DNA of 35,569 nucleotides from Chara braunii (taxonomy: Eukaryota; Streptophyta; Charophyceae; Charales; Characeae). The notes under the pieces were generated by a model, which was not told where the DNA came from, did no database searches, and saw only the letters and a list, made by a program, of their open reading frames with translations. Made by a program: the position numbers and the translations under genes. Below, one piece after another: positions 1 to 10,668 of the stretch. The stretch covers positions 1,338,126 to 1,373,694 of the forward strand of contig BFEA01000205.1 in the NCBI GenBank assembly GCA_003427395.1, given 5' to 3'. The first letter of the stretch is position 1, and each line of letters starts with the position of its first letter.

Positions 1-110
1 CACCCCCGCCAGTGTTAGTGCTGCTGATAAGAGCAGACACCACTAACACCTGGGAGAGGCTCCGTCTATTGGTGGGGAGCGTCACCTGCTGGAAACGGGT
101 CCAGCGTCCC
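1..110 (-). mobile_element. SINE-like repeat, body copy 1 (runs off the left edge)
   Basis: Read on the minus strand, this begins with GGGACGCTGGACCC at 110 and runs off the window. It shares the family core seen at about 7049, 18053, 22214, 26091, 28795 and 34793: a CCAGCAGGTG block, then CCCACCAATAGA, then GTGTCTGCTCTTATCAGCA. Complete copies end in an A-rich tail. No pol III A or B box was clearly recognised, so the SINE label rests on short length, A tails and target duplications in other copies. The tail and any duplication of this copy lie outside the window. Confidence 0.75.
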
Positions 111-425
111 ATATACAAAAAAAGAATGTCTGAGCAAAGGTGAGGACGGTGACTGTGGGGCCTGCCAGCATTGATTACCCTGCAACCCAGGGGATTGACT
201 GAGGAGGCCTATAGACATCTGTGAGCTTTTTCCAGGGTATCTCTATTTACCTGACCAGGCCACCATGGTGCTGTCCAGCATCCCATAGCCGGACTTTGCC
301 TCCCCTCCTGTCCTGTGGCACGGGCGAGTATAGGGGAGGGTGGCACCGGGGGGCACCGGTGGAGTCTCACTCCTTTACGTAGCCCATTGCCCCACTGTCT
401 ACTCTCCTTATGGTGTCTTAGCTAT
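111..425 (-). repeat. Upstream 'head' segment of the SINE-like family plus unassigned sequence
   Basis: The stretch at about 340-400 (GGCACCGGGGGGCACCGGTG and what follows) aligns base for base with many matches to 22340-22400. There too it lies upstream, in minus orientation, of a GGGACGCTGG body. The family may therefore have a longer 5' head than the body alone. The sequence at about 111-300 is not recognised. No ORF here looks real. Confidence 0.45.
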
Positions 426-500
426 AAACTGCCATGAGCTTGCCCTGAAATGAAATGAGCTGAAAAGGACCTGAGAAATGAGCAGAAAAAAAGCTGAATT

Positions 501-540
501 GAACTAAGATGAACTAAGATGAACTAAGATGAACAAAGAT
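501..540. repeat. 10-bp tandem repeat at the 3' end of LINE-A
   Basis: GAACTAAGAT occurs three times in a row (501-530), followed by the variant GAACAAAGAT (531-540) and a partial GAACAGGG. On the LINE strand this lies about 120 bp beyond the ORF2 stop at 658. It could be the element's simple-repeat tail, or the host sequence into which it inserted. No poly(A) run is seen. Confidence 0.7.
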
Positions 541-657
541 GAACAGGGTAAACAGAAGAAAGCTGGAATAATGTTGAAATGGACTGAGCTACCGTATGCT
601 GTGTCATGCTGTGTCCTGTCGCTTGCCAGAAGATGACGAAAAGTGACAGGGCCGTGG

Positions 658-3600
658 TCAAGGGGGGGGTAGGACGTCCTCCAAGGACAATGGGTGGGGG
701 GGGAAAGGGTCTGCAAAATCCTGAGCGGGGCGTAGCGGGTCGTCAGGGTCTATCTTGGTCCACTTGCGAAAAATCAGCTGATAATCTCTTACCGTCTCTG
801 TCCGGGGTTCTTCTTGTGGCTCTCTTTCAGACTGACGATCTCCGGCCCACCTGACCTCTGCCACCCATCCCTCCCTTTCCCCTCCCAACCAGTCCCTGCT
901 GAAACGGGAGATAGTTCGGTTGATATCACCCCAGGTATGCATTTGGTCAAGTTTATCGTTGGCCGCCTTCCTCTGGGCTATAATTTCGTGTTGAACTAAC
1001 ATTCGTATTTGCTCCGTAACTTCTCCTTCATCCACCCGCGCCCCTTCTATCTCGAAGATACATCTTCTCCACCAGATAGCCCATAGGACAGCGCGTCTGC
1101 CTAGGTGGAACATATTTTCCTCGAATGTGTTTCCCCGGATTTGGGGGTAGTGTCCCAGGAGTATGGCCCTCCAATCCCAAGGCCATACACTATCGGGAAC
1201 AATGTGTCGCCAAATCCTGTGCCAACTTCTCCATAGTAGTACCGTCGCAGGACATTGGAGAAAAATGTGTTTTATTGTCTCCGCGCGCTTCCTCCCAGGG
1301 TAGCACTGGAGGCATTTATGGCACCAAGGTAATGCCCTTCCTTGTTGTTCCAAGCGTGTATGCTCTATTAGCCAGTCGTTAGTTGGCAGGCATTGCCAGG
1401 CAACGATGTTCTATTTGCCATTGCAGGGCAGAGATTTTGGCGGGTCTGCTACCATAGCACGCAAACCACCGAATGGGTTTTAGCAGGCTGCGGTCTATAT
1501 TGAGATGACGATACCATTTGTCTGCGACGAGTTCCGACAGTCTACGTTTGGGTCGGAAAATCCGGTAGACTGATTTGGATTTCAAGTCTGGTTGTGCCAG
1601 CGGTTTTGTCTTCCCTTTCCTAATCCGGATATCTTGGGTCCACCGCCACTCATCAGGGTCAAGGGGAAGATCCTCAACCGGGGTCATTGGTCGATACACT
1701 CTTCGACCACGTCCTACATCGAGTACTCTAACACGATATACGCCCTTCTAGATAAGGGGTTGTTGGTTCCATCATAATCCATGATTCCTCTGGATGGAGA
1801 AGACTTCAATCAGCACTTGCGTTTGGTCGACAAGGTGCACTTGCCCTATCTCCCTATCGTGATCGGGCAGTCCTACCCAGTCTCCTTCCTTTAGGCAGGG
1901 GCCTTTTCTAAGGATAGTGTGCCACTGGAGAGGGAAGCTATCAATGAGTTCGTTTAGTGCAGACTTAGTGAAATGGCAGTATAGCAACCAAGCCCACATT
2001 CTTTTTGCGCTTTTCCAGCTCCTTGCCTCCGTGTCCCAAAGGTCCCCGACCCTCCGGGCGCCATGCTTCACCCATCCCCTCAATGGGGTATCCGAGCTGC
2101 ACCTCACTCGTCCTCGGGAGTCTGTAATCAGTCGATTACCAAACAGGGGCTGCCTAAAAATTTCTTCCCACCTATCCGGTGTCGATCGGTCAGGGGGTGG
2201 GAGCCTCCTCCACGTGCGTATGAGGCGTAACCATTGTTTGTCCGTGGGGTCCCCATTCCTGTGTTTCCTAGGTAGCCTCCAGTATATGTCCTCAAGCCAC
2301 ACTAGGGGGTCAATCTCAGGTGAGGCTTCTGGAGCCAAGGTGGAGATTTGTGCTAGAGCTAAGGGGAACAAGGGGGAGTTTGGCGAAAAGATGATGTGTT
2401 GGAGCCAACGGACCGTGAGGGTCTGGAATTGTGTGGCTGGATCCACAATTCCCAATCCACCTCTGGCCTTAGGCCCAATCACCGATTCCCATGCCACTCG
2501 ACTAATAGCGTGGGGATTGTTACTGTCTCATCTCCACAGGAAGGCCGCCAACTGTCGTTTCAATGTTTGGAGCCCCCCATTACTCATAGGTCATAAGATG
2601 GCCTTGTACCAAAGTGTGGCTAGTACTACGTTGTTAATAACGAGGGTCCGCCCAAATATTGATGTACGTTTATTGTTCCATCCTGCCAATCTGGCTCGCG
2701 CCGGTCCTGCCAGCCATTCATTATTGGTTGTCGGCTTACCTTTGGCTATGACTAGGGCTCCCAGGATTCTTAAGGGATCTTCTGGGGAAAGCCAAGTGAT
2801 CCGTGGGCTTTCGGGGGGCCTTCCTCCTTGGTGATGCATCCACCATCCCACGGTCTTCTGCCCCCAATTCACAGCCATGTCTGACAGCTGGCAGAACCTG
2901 TTCATAAGATTTTGAATTTCTTCCATGTTTGGTTTTGTTGCCTCTACCATTATGGTGATGTCATCTGCGAAAAGGGAACAGATGGGCACTGCCTCCTCTG
3001 GAATATTTGTGATCTTGATTCGTGTGAGTTCCTTGTTGTGTCGCAGGGGGGCTGATAGAGCCTTCATTATTACCAAATAGAGATAGGGGGTGATCGGGTC
3101 CCCTTGTCTCACTGACCATTGGAGCTCGAAAGGGGGTGCTACCGACCCGTTGACCTGGACGCAGGTGGTGACATTATTATGAAGGATTTTGACCCAGCGC
3201 CGGAAGACAGGTCCAAAGTTCATTTTTTCAAGCATTTGTCTAAAGAGTTCCAGTTGACGTGGTCATAGGCCTTTTCAAAATCTATAAAGATGATGGCCGC
3301 GTTTGCCCAATTTCGTTGCGCTAAGTGAACCACCTCGTTTACCAGCAAGATATTTTCTTGTATGTTCCTGTCGGTCATGAACCTTGTTTGGGCTGGGTGT
3401 ATGATGTCTTCCAGTACAACTGCCATGCGGTTTGTCAGTGCTTTAAAGAGCATTTTATATACTATTGTGAGCAACGTGATGGGTCTGTAGTTCCGGATGT
3501 TCATTTTATCTCATTTTTTATATAATAGCGATAGTACACCTTTCACCACGGTTTCCCCCATTTCCCCGGCCTCCCATACTGCTTGATAGTAGTCCCATAG

Positions 3601-5235
3601 GTCCGTGCTCAGGTCAGACCACATAGTCTCCCAGAACTCCTTGGGGAAGCCGTCAATGCCGAGGTTTTTTTCTTCCTTCATCTGGAGGAGTGTTGTCCAC
3701 ACTTCGTCTTTTGTTAACACTCCCTCTAGCTTGTCACGCTGTTGCGGGGAGAGGTGTCTTTTCATCGGTAATAGGAATTCCTCTACTTCTCCGATCCTGC
3801 CATCTCCATGTGGGGACGGAAGTTGGGACGTGTATAATTGTTTTAAAAACTTCCTCATGATCAGTGTGCAGTGCCCTGTGTTGGTGGCTATGATGTCATC
3901 GTTGTCTGGGTCAAAGAAGGCCTCAATGATCGTTCGACGTGCTCGTGCGGTGGCCATAGAGAAAAAAATGGGTGTCCATTGTAGCTTCCTGGGTAAGTCT
4001 AGTCATTTTCCCTCGGATTCTGATTCCTTGTCATCTATGTAGCGCGTATTGTAGGAGTTGGTCTTTAACTTTTTGGATGAACGTGGTGAGATGCTGAGAC
4101 TCTTGGATGGAGGAGGCAAGATTTTGTGATTCGGTCTGCTGTTCTAGGGCTATCAATTCATTATGGGTGGACATTTTCTGGTGTTGTCGTAAGGCTGCTT
4201 TAACTTTTGAGAATTCCTTACATTTCCTGGCCAGAGATATCAATCCGTTATTGAACCATATTAGTTGAAAATCAAAAAGGGTTTTTTGTAGACGCCAAAA
4301 GGCCCATTCGTGACAAATCATTTGTAAAAACGATGAATCCTTCAGCAGGGAAGTGTTTAGTTTGTAAAAACCTGGCCCTTGATCTGACCGTTTTCTCATT
4401 GTTAATATTATTCCGTAAGTCTTATGATCCAATCCTAGATGTGGGCTACGTGGGAGGATTCGTGCCCAACGCAGAGCCCCTTCCAAGTCTTTCGAAAGAA
4501 ATATAAGGTCTATCCGGGACTTGGATAGTCGGGCCGGGTCACTATCCTGTATGCATGTGAAGGATCGCGCTTGGGGGTGCAGGCGGCGGAAGGTATCGAA
4601 GACCCCGAGGGTTTCGCAAAGATCTGCTATCATTCGCTCGTCTTCAACCGCGACGAAGGATGGGGACTCCTGGGGGTTCCATCTGTCAAGTCCCTTATCA
4701 GGGGTAGCGTTAAAGTCACTTGCTATGATTAAGGGGATACCTTCAGGGATCTGCGTTCCTAACTTCCCCAAAAAATCCCTTCTCTCCCCCACCGTGTTGG
4801 GGAGGAGATACAAAGTATGCATAGCAGCTCTAACTCTAACATTCCCAAAACAGAAGCCCACCGTCCCTCTTCTCCGTCCACCACCCAGTAAACCGGCTGG
4901 AATTTGGAGTCATGAGGGACCCACATTACCACCCATACTGATCCCGGTCTCGGGGCGTAAGCTCTTATGGCTGTGTGAGGCCAGACCTGCTTGTGTGCCC
5001 TATTGTGTTCTGGATTGTCTTGCAGGTGGGTCTCTTGCACACAAATTACATCTGGCCATCGTCTACCCCCCACCCCTCTGAGTTGAACCCAGATGGCTTG
5101 ATGCTTTTCTGGTTTGCTAGATGTCAAGCCATGTACATTAATCGAGCGTAGGTCCAGGTCTGCCGAGCTTACACATTTTTGCCATGCCGGATTCTTACAG
5201 TATAGTGTCTCCAAATCATCCATTTCACAGTGCAT
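658..5235 (-). pseudogene. LINE-A ORF2: endonuclease-reverse transcriptase (multiple frameshifts)
   Basis: This would nick target DNA and copy the element RNA at the nick. The APE-type endonuclease runs from 5235 to about 4350. It shows INVHGL (residues 32-37) and QETH (67-70); after a frameshift near 4800 come ASDFNATP, SRIDLIFLS and LGLDHK, matching the family's GDFN, DxIF and SDH blocks. The RT follows in three frames (3957-3511, 3504-3220, 3235-2591): RPITLL, FIDFEKAYDHV (motif A), RQGDP and FADD (motif C). Segments 2497-1772, 1699-1379 and 1353-658 form the C-terminal part. Its knuckle is C14-X2-C17, H29-X4-C34 (numbering from Met 1353). The protein ends in PLSLEDVLPPP and a stop at 658. 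At least five frame changes make it non-functional. Confidence 0.9.
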
Positions 5236-6538
5236 GCCATTGTCTGATGTCCCATCTATCTAAACTTAGGACACTCTTTTGCACCATCCGACACAGGCAT
5301 CTACATACATCGTCGTCAAACCAAAATTCACTGGCTTTCACTTTCGCACACTGTAAGTCCAGTAGAGCGTTGTGACTGAACCAATGGAGATTGGCAGTTT
5401 TGTTGGGTTCAAAGAGCAGGTAGAGATCGTTCTTAGCCATCTGTTGGTCACAAGCTTCGAATCTCATTCCTGCCCCTGCCCCAGGAGCATAGTGCTTGGG
5501 GATAAAGGCAGACATTTGGCTGGTAAAAATTATGTCTCTTTCCCTGCGGTCCCCCCCTTGGGGTGAGAGGTCCCAGCCTTATAATATCACACACCCGTGC
5601 TCTCCAACCGGGGAAAGGCCAATTTCCCATTTTCCGTCCATCTTCCGTAAGGGGACTACCAATACGCCATCCGATTTGGAGAGCGGCAACTCAAAGAGGC
5701 CCCGTTCTATAATCTGTCTCAATTTAAGCCTTCGTGAGGTCATTCCTATTTTTGTTGTTTCTGTTGTTTCCACTCCTCCCCTTATCTCCGGTTGTGACGG
5801 TTGGGCTTGCTCTTCCTATGCTTGGTTGAATGAGTGTGGATCAGGAGGTTCAGCGGCGGGGGGAGGGCGGAAACAGCCCCGGGTGACGACAAGTATGCGT
5901 TGAAAAGCCTCTGCCCACGTCAAGTGGGTGGGGGGGCCGAACGTTAGTGCGGTTCTCAGTGACGGGCTGGTATTTAGAAGCGTCACCAGCTCGACGTAGG
6001 ACTTATCCCAATATTTCACCCCCTTGTATGGGAAGTCTGTCTGCAAGTGTTTGAGTATCCAGTCCGCCACTACCAGGATTTTTTGATTTAGGCTCATCTC
6101 TTGTGGGGGGGGATTTGGGTCTGTGGGGTCTTTCGGGGTCTCCTCCATCTCCACATCTGAGGGAAGGGGGGATGTGTCCACGTCCATCGGTTGTGCCCCA
6201 AAGGCGTCCGAGCAAAAGTCCGGGGCCAGAGATCGTGTGCTTCCGTGCTCAGAATGCTGCGGCGGGGGTGGGGACTGCTGCTCCTGTTCCAATTGACGTG
6301 GCTGTTGTTGTTGCTGTTGCTGAGGCTGTTGCTGTGATTGCGGCGGGGGCGGGGGCTGCTGCTCCTGTTCCAGCTGACGTGGCTGTTGCTGTTGCTGTTG
6401 CTGGGGCTCTTGCTTCGGTGGGGTTAGTGACTGTTGTGAGTGTAGTGTATGCTGCCCAAGCAACTGTGTCGGTTGGGACCACGCCTGCTGTTTCAGCCGC
6501 ATCCCCTGGTGGATCTGTACATGCTGTGTGTCCTGCAT
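5225..6538 (-). pseudogene. LINE-A ORF1, gag-like RNA-binding protein (frameshifted)
   Basis: I place the start at the ATG at 6538. The open frame continues upstream to 6700, but the first 19 codons of that extension lie inside a MITE (6644-6833), so an earlier start is unlikely. The first segment (6538-5816) has a Q/P-rich region in which a block ending in PRQLEQEQQ followed by a proline run occurs twice. A more ordered acidic part with a KILVVADWILKHLQ stretch follows. Reading then shifts frame near 5800 and again near 5500. The final segment (5515-5225) contains NALLDLQCAKVKASEFWF. The function as ORF1/gag is inferred from its position upstream of ORF2; I do not recognise a named domain. 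Its last stop overlaps the ORF2 start by 11 nt. Confidence 0.6.
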
Positions 6539-6643
6539 GTTGCTAACGGGCACGACTTTAGAAAGAACTGGTGGTGTTGTTAGTACCTCTGGGCCTCTTT
6601 TTCCCGATGCGTATTTTCGGTGTGTGGCAGTGTGTACCCTTAA

Positions 6644-6833
6644 ACCACCAATACCTTTCTCAGCTATCGTAGCCGAGCCTGAAAATGCCCTGCGGGCCAA
6701 ATTAAAAGGAACCGGTGCAGGATGTTTTCAAGCTGCTGCCACAGCCATTTGGGTCCGGCAGTACCGAACGCTGCTTGGCTTCCGCATAAAACGGCGCGGT
6801 ATTTTTTTTCAAGTGGGCAACGGTACTGGTGGT
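6644..6833. mobile_element. MITE M1 with TTAA flanks (family B)
   Basis: The left end ACCACCAATACC and the right end GGTACTGGTGGT form an inverted repeat. The 190-bp element is bracketed by TTAA at 6640-6643 and 6834-6837. TTAA duplications are typical of piggyBac and Kolobok DNA transposons, so this is probably a non-autonomous relative of one of them. The interior motif GAGCCTGAAAATGCCCTGCG recurs with two changes at 27641, just inside the left end of the large structure at 27609. No coding capacity. Confidence 0.8.
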
Positions 6834-6837
6834 TTAA

Positions 6838-7040
6838 ACAATGAACCAGCACGGGCATGTTTTGTTTCCTTTTGACCTGGTGCACTCAGCCATTTCAGTC
6901 CGGTAGGATGAGCCCCGGAGGACATGGCGCATTGGCAGCCCCATGGCGACAAAATAGTCGGGAAGGGTACTGGTAGTTTGGTCCCCAACAATCCCAAGGA
7001 AGCCCAAGCTAACCACATATCAGTGTGGATACAAGTCAAA
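6838..7040. other. Unassigned spacer
   Basis: About 200 bp between the MITE and a SINE. Short open frames exist on the minus strand, but they continue into both repeats and look incidental. I see no gene or repeat of its own here. Confidence 0.5.
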
Positions 7041-7048
7041 CTCACTAA

Positions 7049-7187
7049 GGGACGTTGGACCCGATTTCCAGCAGGTGTTGCTCCCCACCAATAGATGGAG
7101 CCTTCCCGGGGGAGATAGAGGTGTCTGCTCGTACCAGCACCCCTAGCTCCTGCACCGGTAGTTTCCAAAAAAAAAAAAAAAAAAAAA
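7049..7187 (+). mobile_element. SINE-like repeat, copy 2, with poly(A) tail
   Basis: Starts GGGACGTTGGACCC and has the whole family core, ending in a run of 21 A (7167-7187). The 7-bp sequence CTCACTA precedes it (7041-7047) and follows the tail (7190-7196), which looks like a target-site duplication. This supports insertion by LINE-type retrotransposition. Confidence 0.82.
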
Positions 7188-7313
7188 CCCTCACTACCCC
7201 TCTCCCTTATATCTACCTTCCCCTCCCCCCAGATATCCTTCGAAGACAGATCCTCCGACAGTGTTTTCCAAATATTTACTTGCATGGCAACTAAAAAGTA
7301 GGGGTAACTAGGG

Positions 7314-7514
7314 CGCAATCACGATCTCAGTTTAAAATCCAGTTCAGGCATCCCTCGAATACAACACATCCCCACCCGACCCTAAAGTTGGGTTGTATAC
7401 ATTCATCGTTTTCCTCGGTTTGACACAAGATTCGTGAAATGTTGACTGAAATGCATTTTCAAACTGAAACCGTGACAGCGACCTAGTTTTCCCGAAAAGG
7501 GGTAATTAGGGCAC
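7314..7514. repeat. Satellite-like repeat, single unit left of element E
   Basis: An approximately 200-bp unit starting CGCAATCACGATCTCAG and ending GGGGTAATTAGGG. It is nearly identical to units at 14245-14850 on the other side of element E. Just before it, CCAAATATTTACTTGCATGG (7268-7287) recurs as a close copy at 14858, after the last right-hand unit. Confidence 0.85.
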
Positions 7515-7525
7515 TGTCGGTGCGA

Positions 7526-7543
7526 ATACCCTTGCAAGGGTAT
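7526..7543. repeat. 18-bp perfect palindrome near the left end of E
   Basis: ATACCCTTGCAAGGGTAT, 11 bp inside the left terminus. A similar TTGCAA-centred palindrome (GGGTTGCAACCC) lies near 10300. It may be a protein-binding site of the element or simply part of its hairpin-rich character. Confidence 0.6.
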
Positions 7544-8624
7544 CCGCCCTGGTTTTTGCAAGTGACAGAAAATAAGTTCGGGCTGGGATTTTTGAAGGGA
7601 CCGCGAGAGTCGCGGCAGTGGGTTGACTAAAGGTTGACTATGGGCTCTAGAAACCGGGAGTGCGTGGGCGCGCAGGGTTAAGGCGCGCGTGATTCCTTTT
7701 TTTTTGTCGTTGATTATGAAGCAGGCGCGGACGTCGGTCAGTTTATCTTTGTTTTTATTGTTATTTGTTTATTCTTGAATAAACCAGGATTTAGGGGATA
7801 CCCTTCCTTTGGTTGGCACGTTTGACTGAGATAAGTGCGCGTGCGTGGAGGACGGCATCGACAGCGACGATGCGGCTTTGTGCGGCGAGAGAGGCGGCGT
7901 AGGATGGCGCGCGGGGTAGCCGTGGCGCGGTTTGGGTAAGCCGGCACAGACGCCGGGGAGCCGGGCGCAGGGTTGTAGGCGGAGGAGAGGCCCGGGACAT
8001 CTTTTCCTCAGACCGGAGTGCTGAGGCGCACTGCATCATGTAGGGTACCGCGCGCACCAGCTGCAGGCCTGGGCGTAGCCCTATAGGTTGCGATATTGGG
8101 CTGTTACTATGGAGGTGCGGGGGTCTCGACCTATTTTTTTCGATAATACCCCCGCCCTTTTTTTTGGGCTTGGCTTAGATTTATTCACGTCTTTGTTTTC
8201 CCGGGGGGCCCAGCGTCTGAGCCCGAAGGCCCAGTCCAGTAGGTGCAACCGTGAGCTGTAGAAGCACGGGCTTGTGCGGACACCCGGAGTAACTGGGTGA
8301 CTTGTTTGAAGAAAGGAGGGGGGGGCCGCTGCAAGTGGGCTTTTTGGGGGGAATTTCGTTAGGGGTCCGGGAGGAAACAGATACGCAGGGCTAATGTATG
8401 ACGACGAATGGGAGAGTCTGGGGGTGAGCGCACGCGAAAGGTAAGAGGAGATTAGGATGGCCACGTGAGGATGACGGAAGGAGGAAGATGCGGGAGTGAA
8501 CCCGGACGTGGACCAGGCCGGGTGCATACGCAGAGTGAACGGGGCGGTATCTGCCCCGCACCGGTAGGCCAAGGTGAAGACCGTGTGGCCTCTGGCGCCA
8601 CCGCGGGGCGCTGCTGCAGGCCGA
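7544..8624. other. Left part of element E, no gene seen
   Basis: GC-rich sequence. Overlapping minus-strand open frames (for example 7791-8057 and 8081-8746) are rich in Arg, Pro and Ser in every frame and match nothing I know, so I treat them as chance ORFs. Confidence 0.5.
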
Positions 8625-8737
8625 GTCCTGCGGGATATCCAAAAAAATTTTGGAACGATACAAAGGAGATTAGCACGGTCCCTGCGCAAGGGACGACCTG
8701 TATAAGAGGAGGACGGCCCGACGGCCGAATGTTTTTT
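8625..8737 (+). ncRNA. U6 spliceosomal snRNA-like sequence (probable pseudogene)
   Basis: U6 pairs with U2 and U4 in the spliceosome. The stretch at 8652-8698 follows the U6 core closely: TTGGAACGATACA, GAGATTAGCA, then CCCTGCGCAAGG. Upstream, GTCCTGCGGGATATCC and AAAATTTT match the 5' stem-loop region. Downstream, GACGAC...TATAAG...GGCCC loosely follows the 3' part, and a run of six T (8732-8737) stands where a pol III stop would be. Most differences from the usual plant U6 are transitions. The ACAGAGA box reads ACAAAGGA, which removes a nearly invariant G; this and the lack of a TATA element about 30 bp upstream in a GC-rich stretch suggest a non-functional copy. The AGC triad is kept. It lies within element E. 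Confidence 0.72.
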
Positions 8738-9666
8738 GCTCGACATTCGGTAGCCCGTCGAGCTGCGCGGTTCAGGACGTCAACAAGGGTAGGAGGAAGA
8801 TCTGGCAGAAGGGAGTGAACCGGGACGAGAGGACGTGTTAGGTGCGTGTGGGGTAGCGAAGGAGGAGGCTGGCAGCGAGCGGCGGTTGCTGGCACAGCGA
8901 GGCGGAGGGGCGGACGGTGAAGAAGAAGGCAGAGGGAGTTGAATGAACCTGGGCGGAGTTCCGTGCTAGGTGCATTCGAAGGTAGAGATGGCGGGGAGGG
9001 CAAACTCGGCGCAGTCCAGGGAGTATAACTTCCCCGATCCTTGTCGGATTCCGGAAAAGCGTTAGGTAGGTTTTTTTTTTAGCTGCGAGCTTGAATATGA
9101 TGTTAGTTTGAGTAGAAGAGTGGCGGTAAAGGAGTGAGGTAGAGAAGTTAGTACGTAGAGATAGCAGAGAGTGTCAGGAGGGAGGACGAACGAGAGTAAA
9201 AACCGGTTAGCTCGGTCGTATCTCAACCATTTTCTGACGGACAAAAGTGGTAGATGGGGGTTTGGGGGGCTCCGAGTGTGATGGCGGAGTCGGATTTGGC
9301 GGTGGGGTAATGGTTTTGGTGCCGCATCGTGTAGGGGCTGCGCGGTAATGGCGGGAGTTTCTTCTGCCTGAAATATGGCTACGTATCTTCCCACGCTGTA
9401 GGGGAAGGTTCATCCAGATTGCTCACTGCAGTGGTGTGGGAGGTGGGCAGGTAGCCACGAAGATGAAGGCTTACCTGTCGCTGACGCCTTGCCCATCCTA
9501 TCAACGGGGGTAGCCCCCTCCGGCTTCTACAAATAAGGGCGAGCTGGCTATGCCGTATGAACCAGGATCGAGCCAGGAAGCTAGCCTGCGCCCCCATTGG
9601 GTCGATCCGTGGGGCCAAAGCCAGTACGATACGGGGGAGCAAGCGCAGAGTGAGGGAGGGTGTGGC

Positions 9667-9755
<89 letters not shown>

Positions 9756-10668
9756 AACTGGGAGGAGAAAGGGGGTAGAGTAAGAGCACGTACCTGGTTT
9801 TGGCGGGGGCCTACACGATCAAGCATGAATCGGTTGTTGCTGTTGATGTCAGCAGGGTGCAACGCCAATTTGTAGGCTGCTGGTAGGTGTGTAGTAGCGA
9901 TCCGAGCGATGAAAACCAAGTAAAAGATAAGGCTTTGGGTACATATGTTACTGGTGACTGAGAGTGTACACTACCCGACCGCAGCCCTTAGAGGCTGCGC
10001 GACAACATCTTGGTGGAGGAGGCGGTATCGTGAGTTGAGAGATGATTAGGCTTGAGGAGGAAGGTAATTTGCCGCAAAGTAAGAGGGCGCCAGGGGGTTG
10101 ACTCCGATAGTTTGACTTCAGTACCGATCCAGCTGCTGCATATTTGGCTGCCATTGCGGGGCTCTCAGGCGCATCCAGGTTTCAAGGCCCTCTCCCGCGA
10201 GTCTGATAGCACCCTCCTTGGATCTGAGAGTCTGAAATTTTCTCCTTCTACCCTTCTTACTCTAAGTCTAGTCTGGTTCTGAGAGGAAGGCGACAGGCGG
10301 GGTTGCAACCCGTAATCCGCGCCAAGGCCTCTGTGGGAGGTTCGCCCCACCGATTGCGGGAGCTCTGTCGGGGCTCAGGAGGAGTCCTGGAGGCAGGGAA
10401 CTGAGTGGTAATTCCCTGATTCCCTCTATAAACCCAGATATAACCCCTATCTATATTCCCCGATGCATCGTTGCCTGAGTATATGGTATGCAGCCTTATT
10501 TTGATTGGTATGCCTGAGGATACTGAACAAGATTAAGCAAAGGAATGTCTATTCAAGTTCAGCTGCAACTTTATTGATTGTGTGAACTCAGATTACCAAA
10601 AAGAACTGCATCCGGGGAAAGGCAGGATGGAGGGTTGTTTTGGTTGAAGGTTGACTGGGTCATCAAGG
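8738..10668. other. Middle of element E, no gene seen
   Basis: Purine-rich on the plus strand from about 8740 to 9420, then a GA microsatellite, then mixed sequence. Minus-strand frames here are low-complexity Ser/Leu/Pro and not convincing. A few hairpins occur (for example CCGAATG at 8725 pairing with CATTCGG at 8744). Confidence 0.5.
9669..9751. repeat. (GA)n microsatellite, about 41 units
   Basis: An uninterrupted GA dinucleotide run of 83 bp. It creates artificial Arg-Glu and Ser-Leu open frames on both strands, which I discard. Confidence 0.98.

Larger units (their letters stand above)
470..6620 (-). mobile_element. LINE-A: L1-like non-LTR retrotransposon, nearly full length, degraded
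   Basis: The order on the minus strand is ORF1 (Q-rich, gag-like), ORF2 with an apurinic-type endonuclease, reverse transcriptase and C-terminal zinc knuckle, then a short 3' UTR with a decamer repeat. This is the layout of plant L1-clade elements, which move by target-primed reverse transcription. Both ORFs are split by several frameshifts, so the copy is inactive. Boundaries are approximate. The 5' edge lies near the MITE at 6644-6833. I could not identify a target duplication. Confidence 0.88.

Noticed and set aside
1917-2834. 305-codon plus-strand ORF
   Set aside because: It is antisense to the LINE-A connection region and RT end, where the minus strand has clear homology.
6103-6546. Ala/Val-rich and Thr/Ala-rich ORFs opposite and within the Q-rich region
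   Set aside because: They are alternative readings of the CAG/CTG-type repeats that encode the glutamine tracts of ORF1.
9379-9919. Ser-Leu repeat ORFs
   Set aside because: They are produced by the GA microsatellite at 9669-9751.
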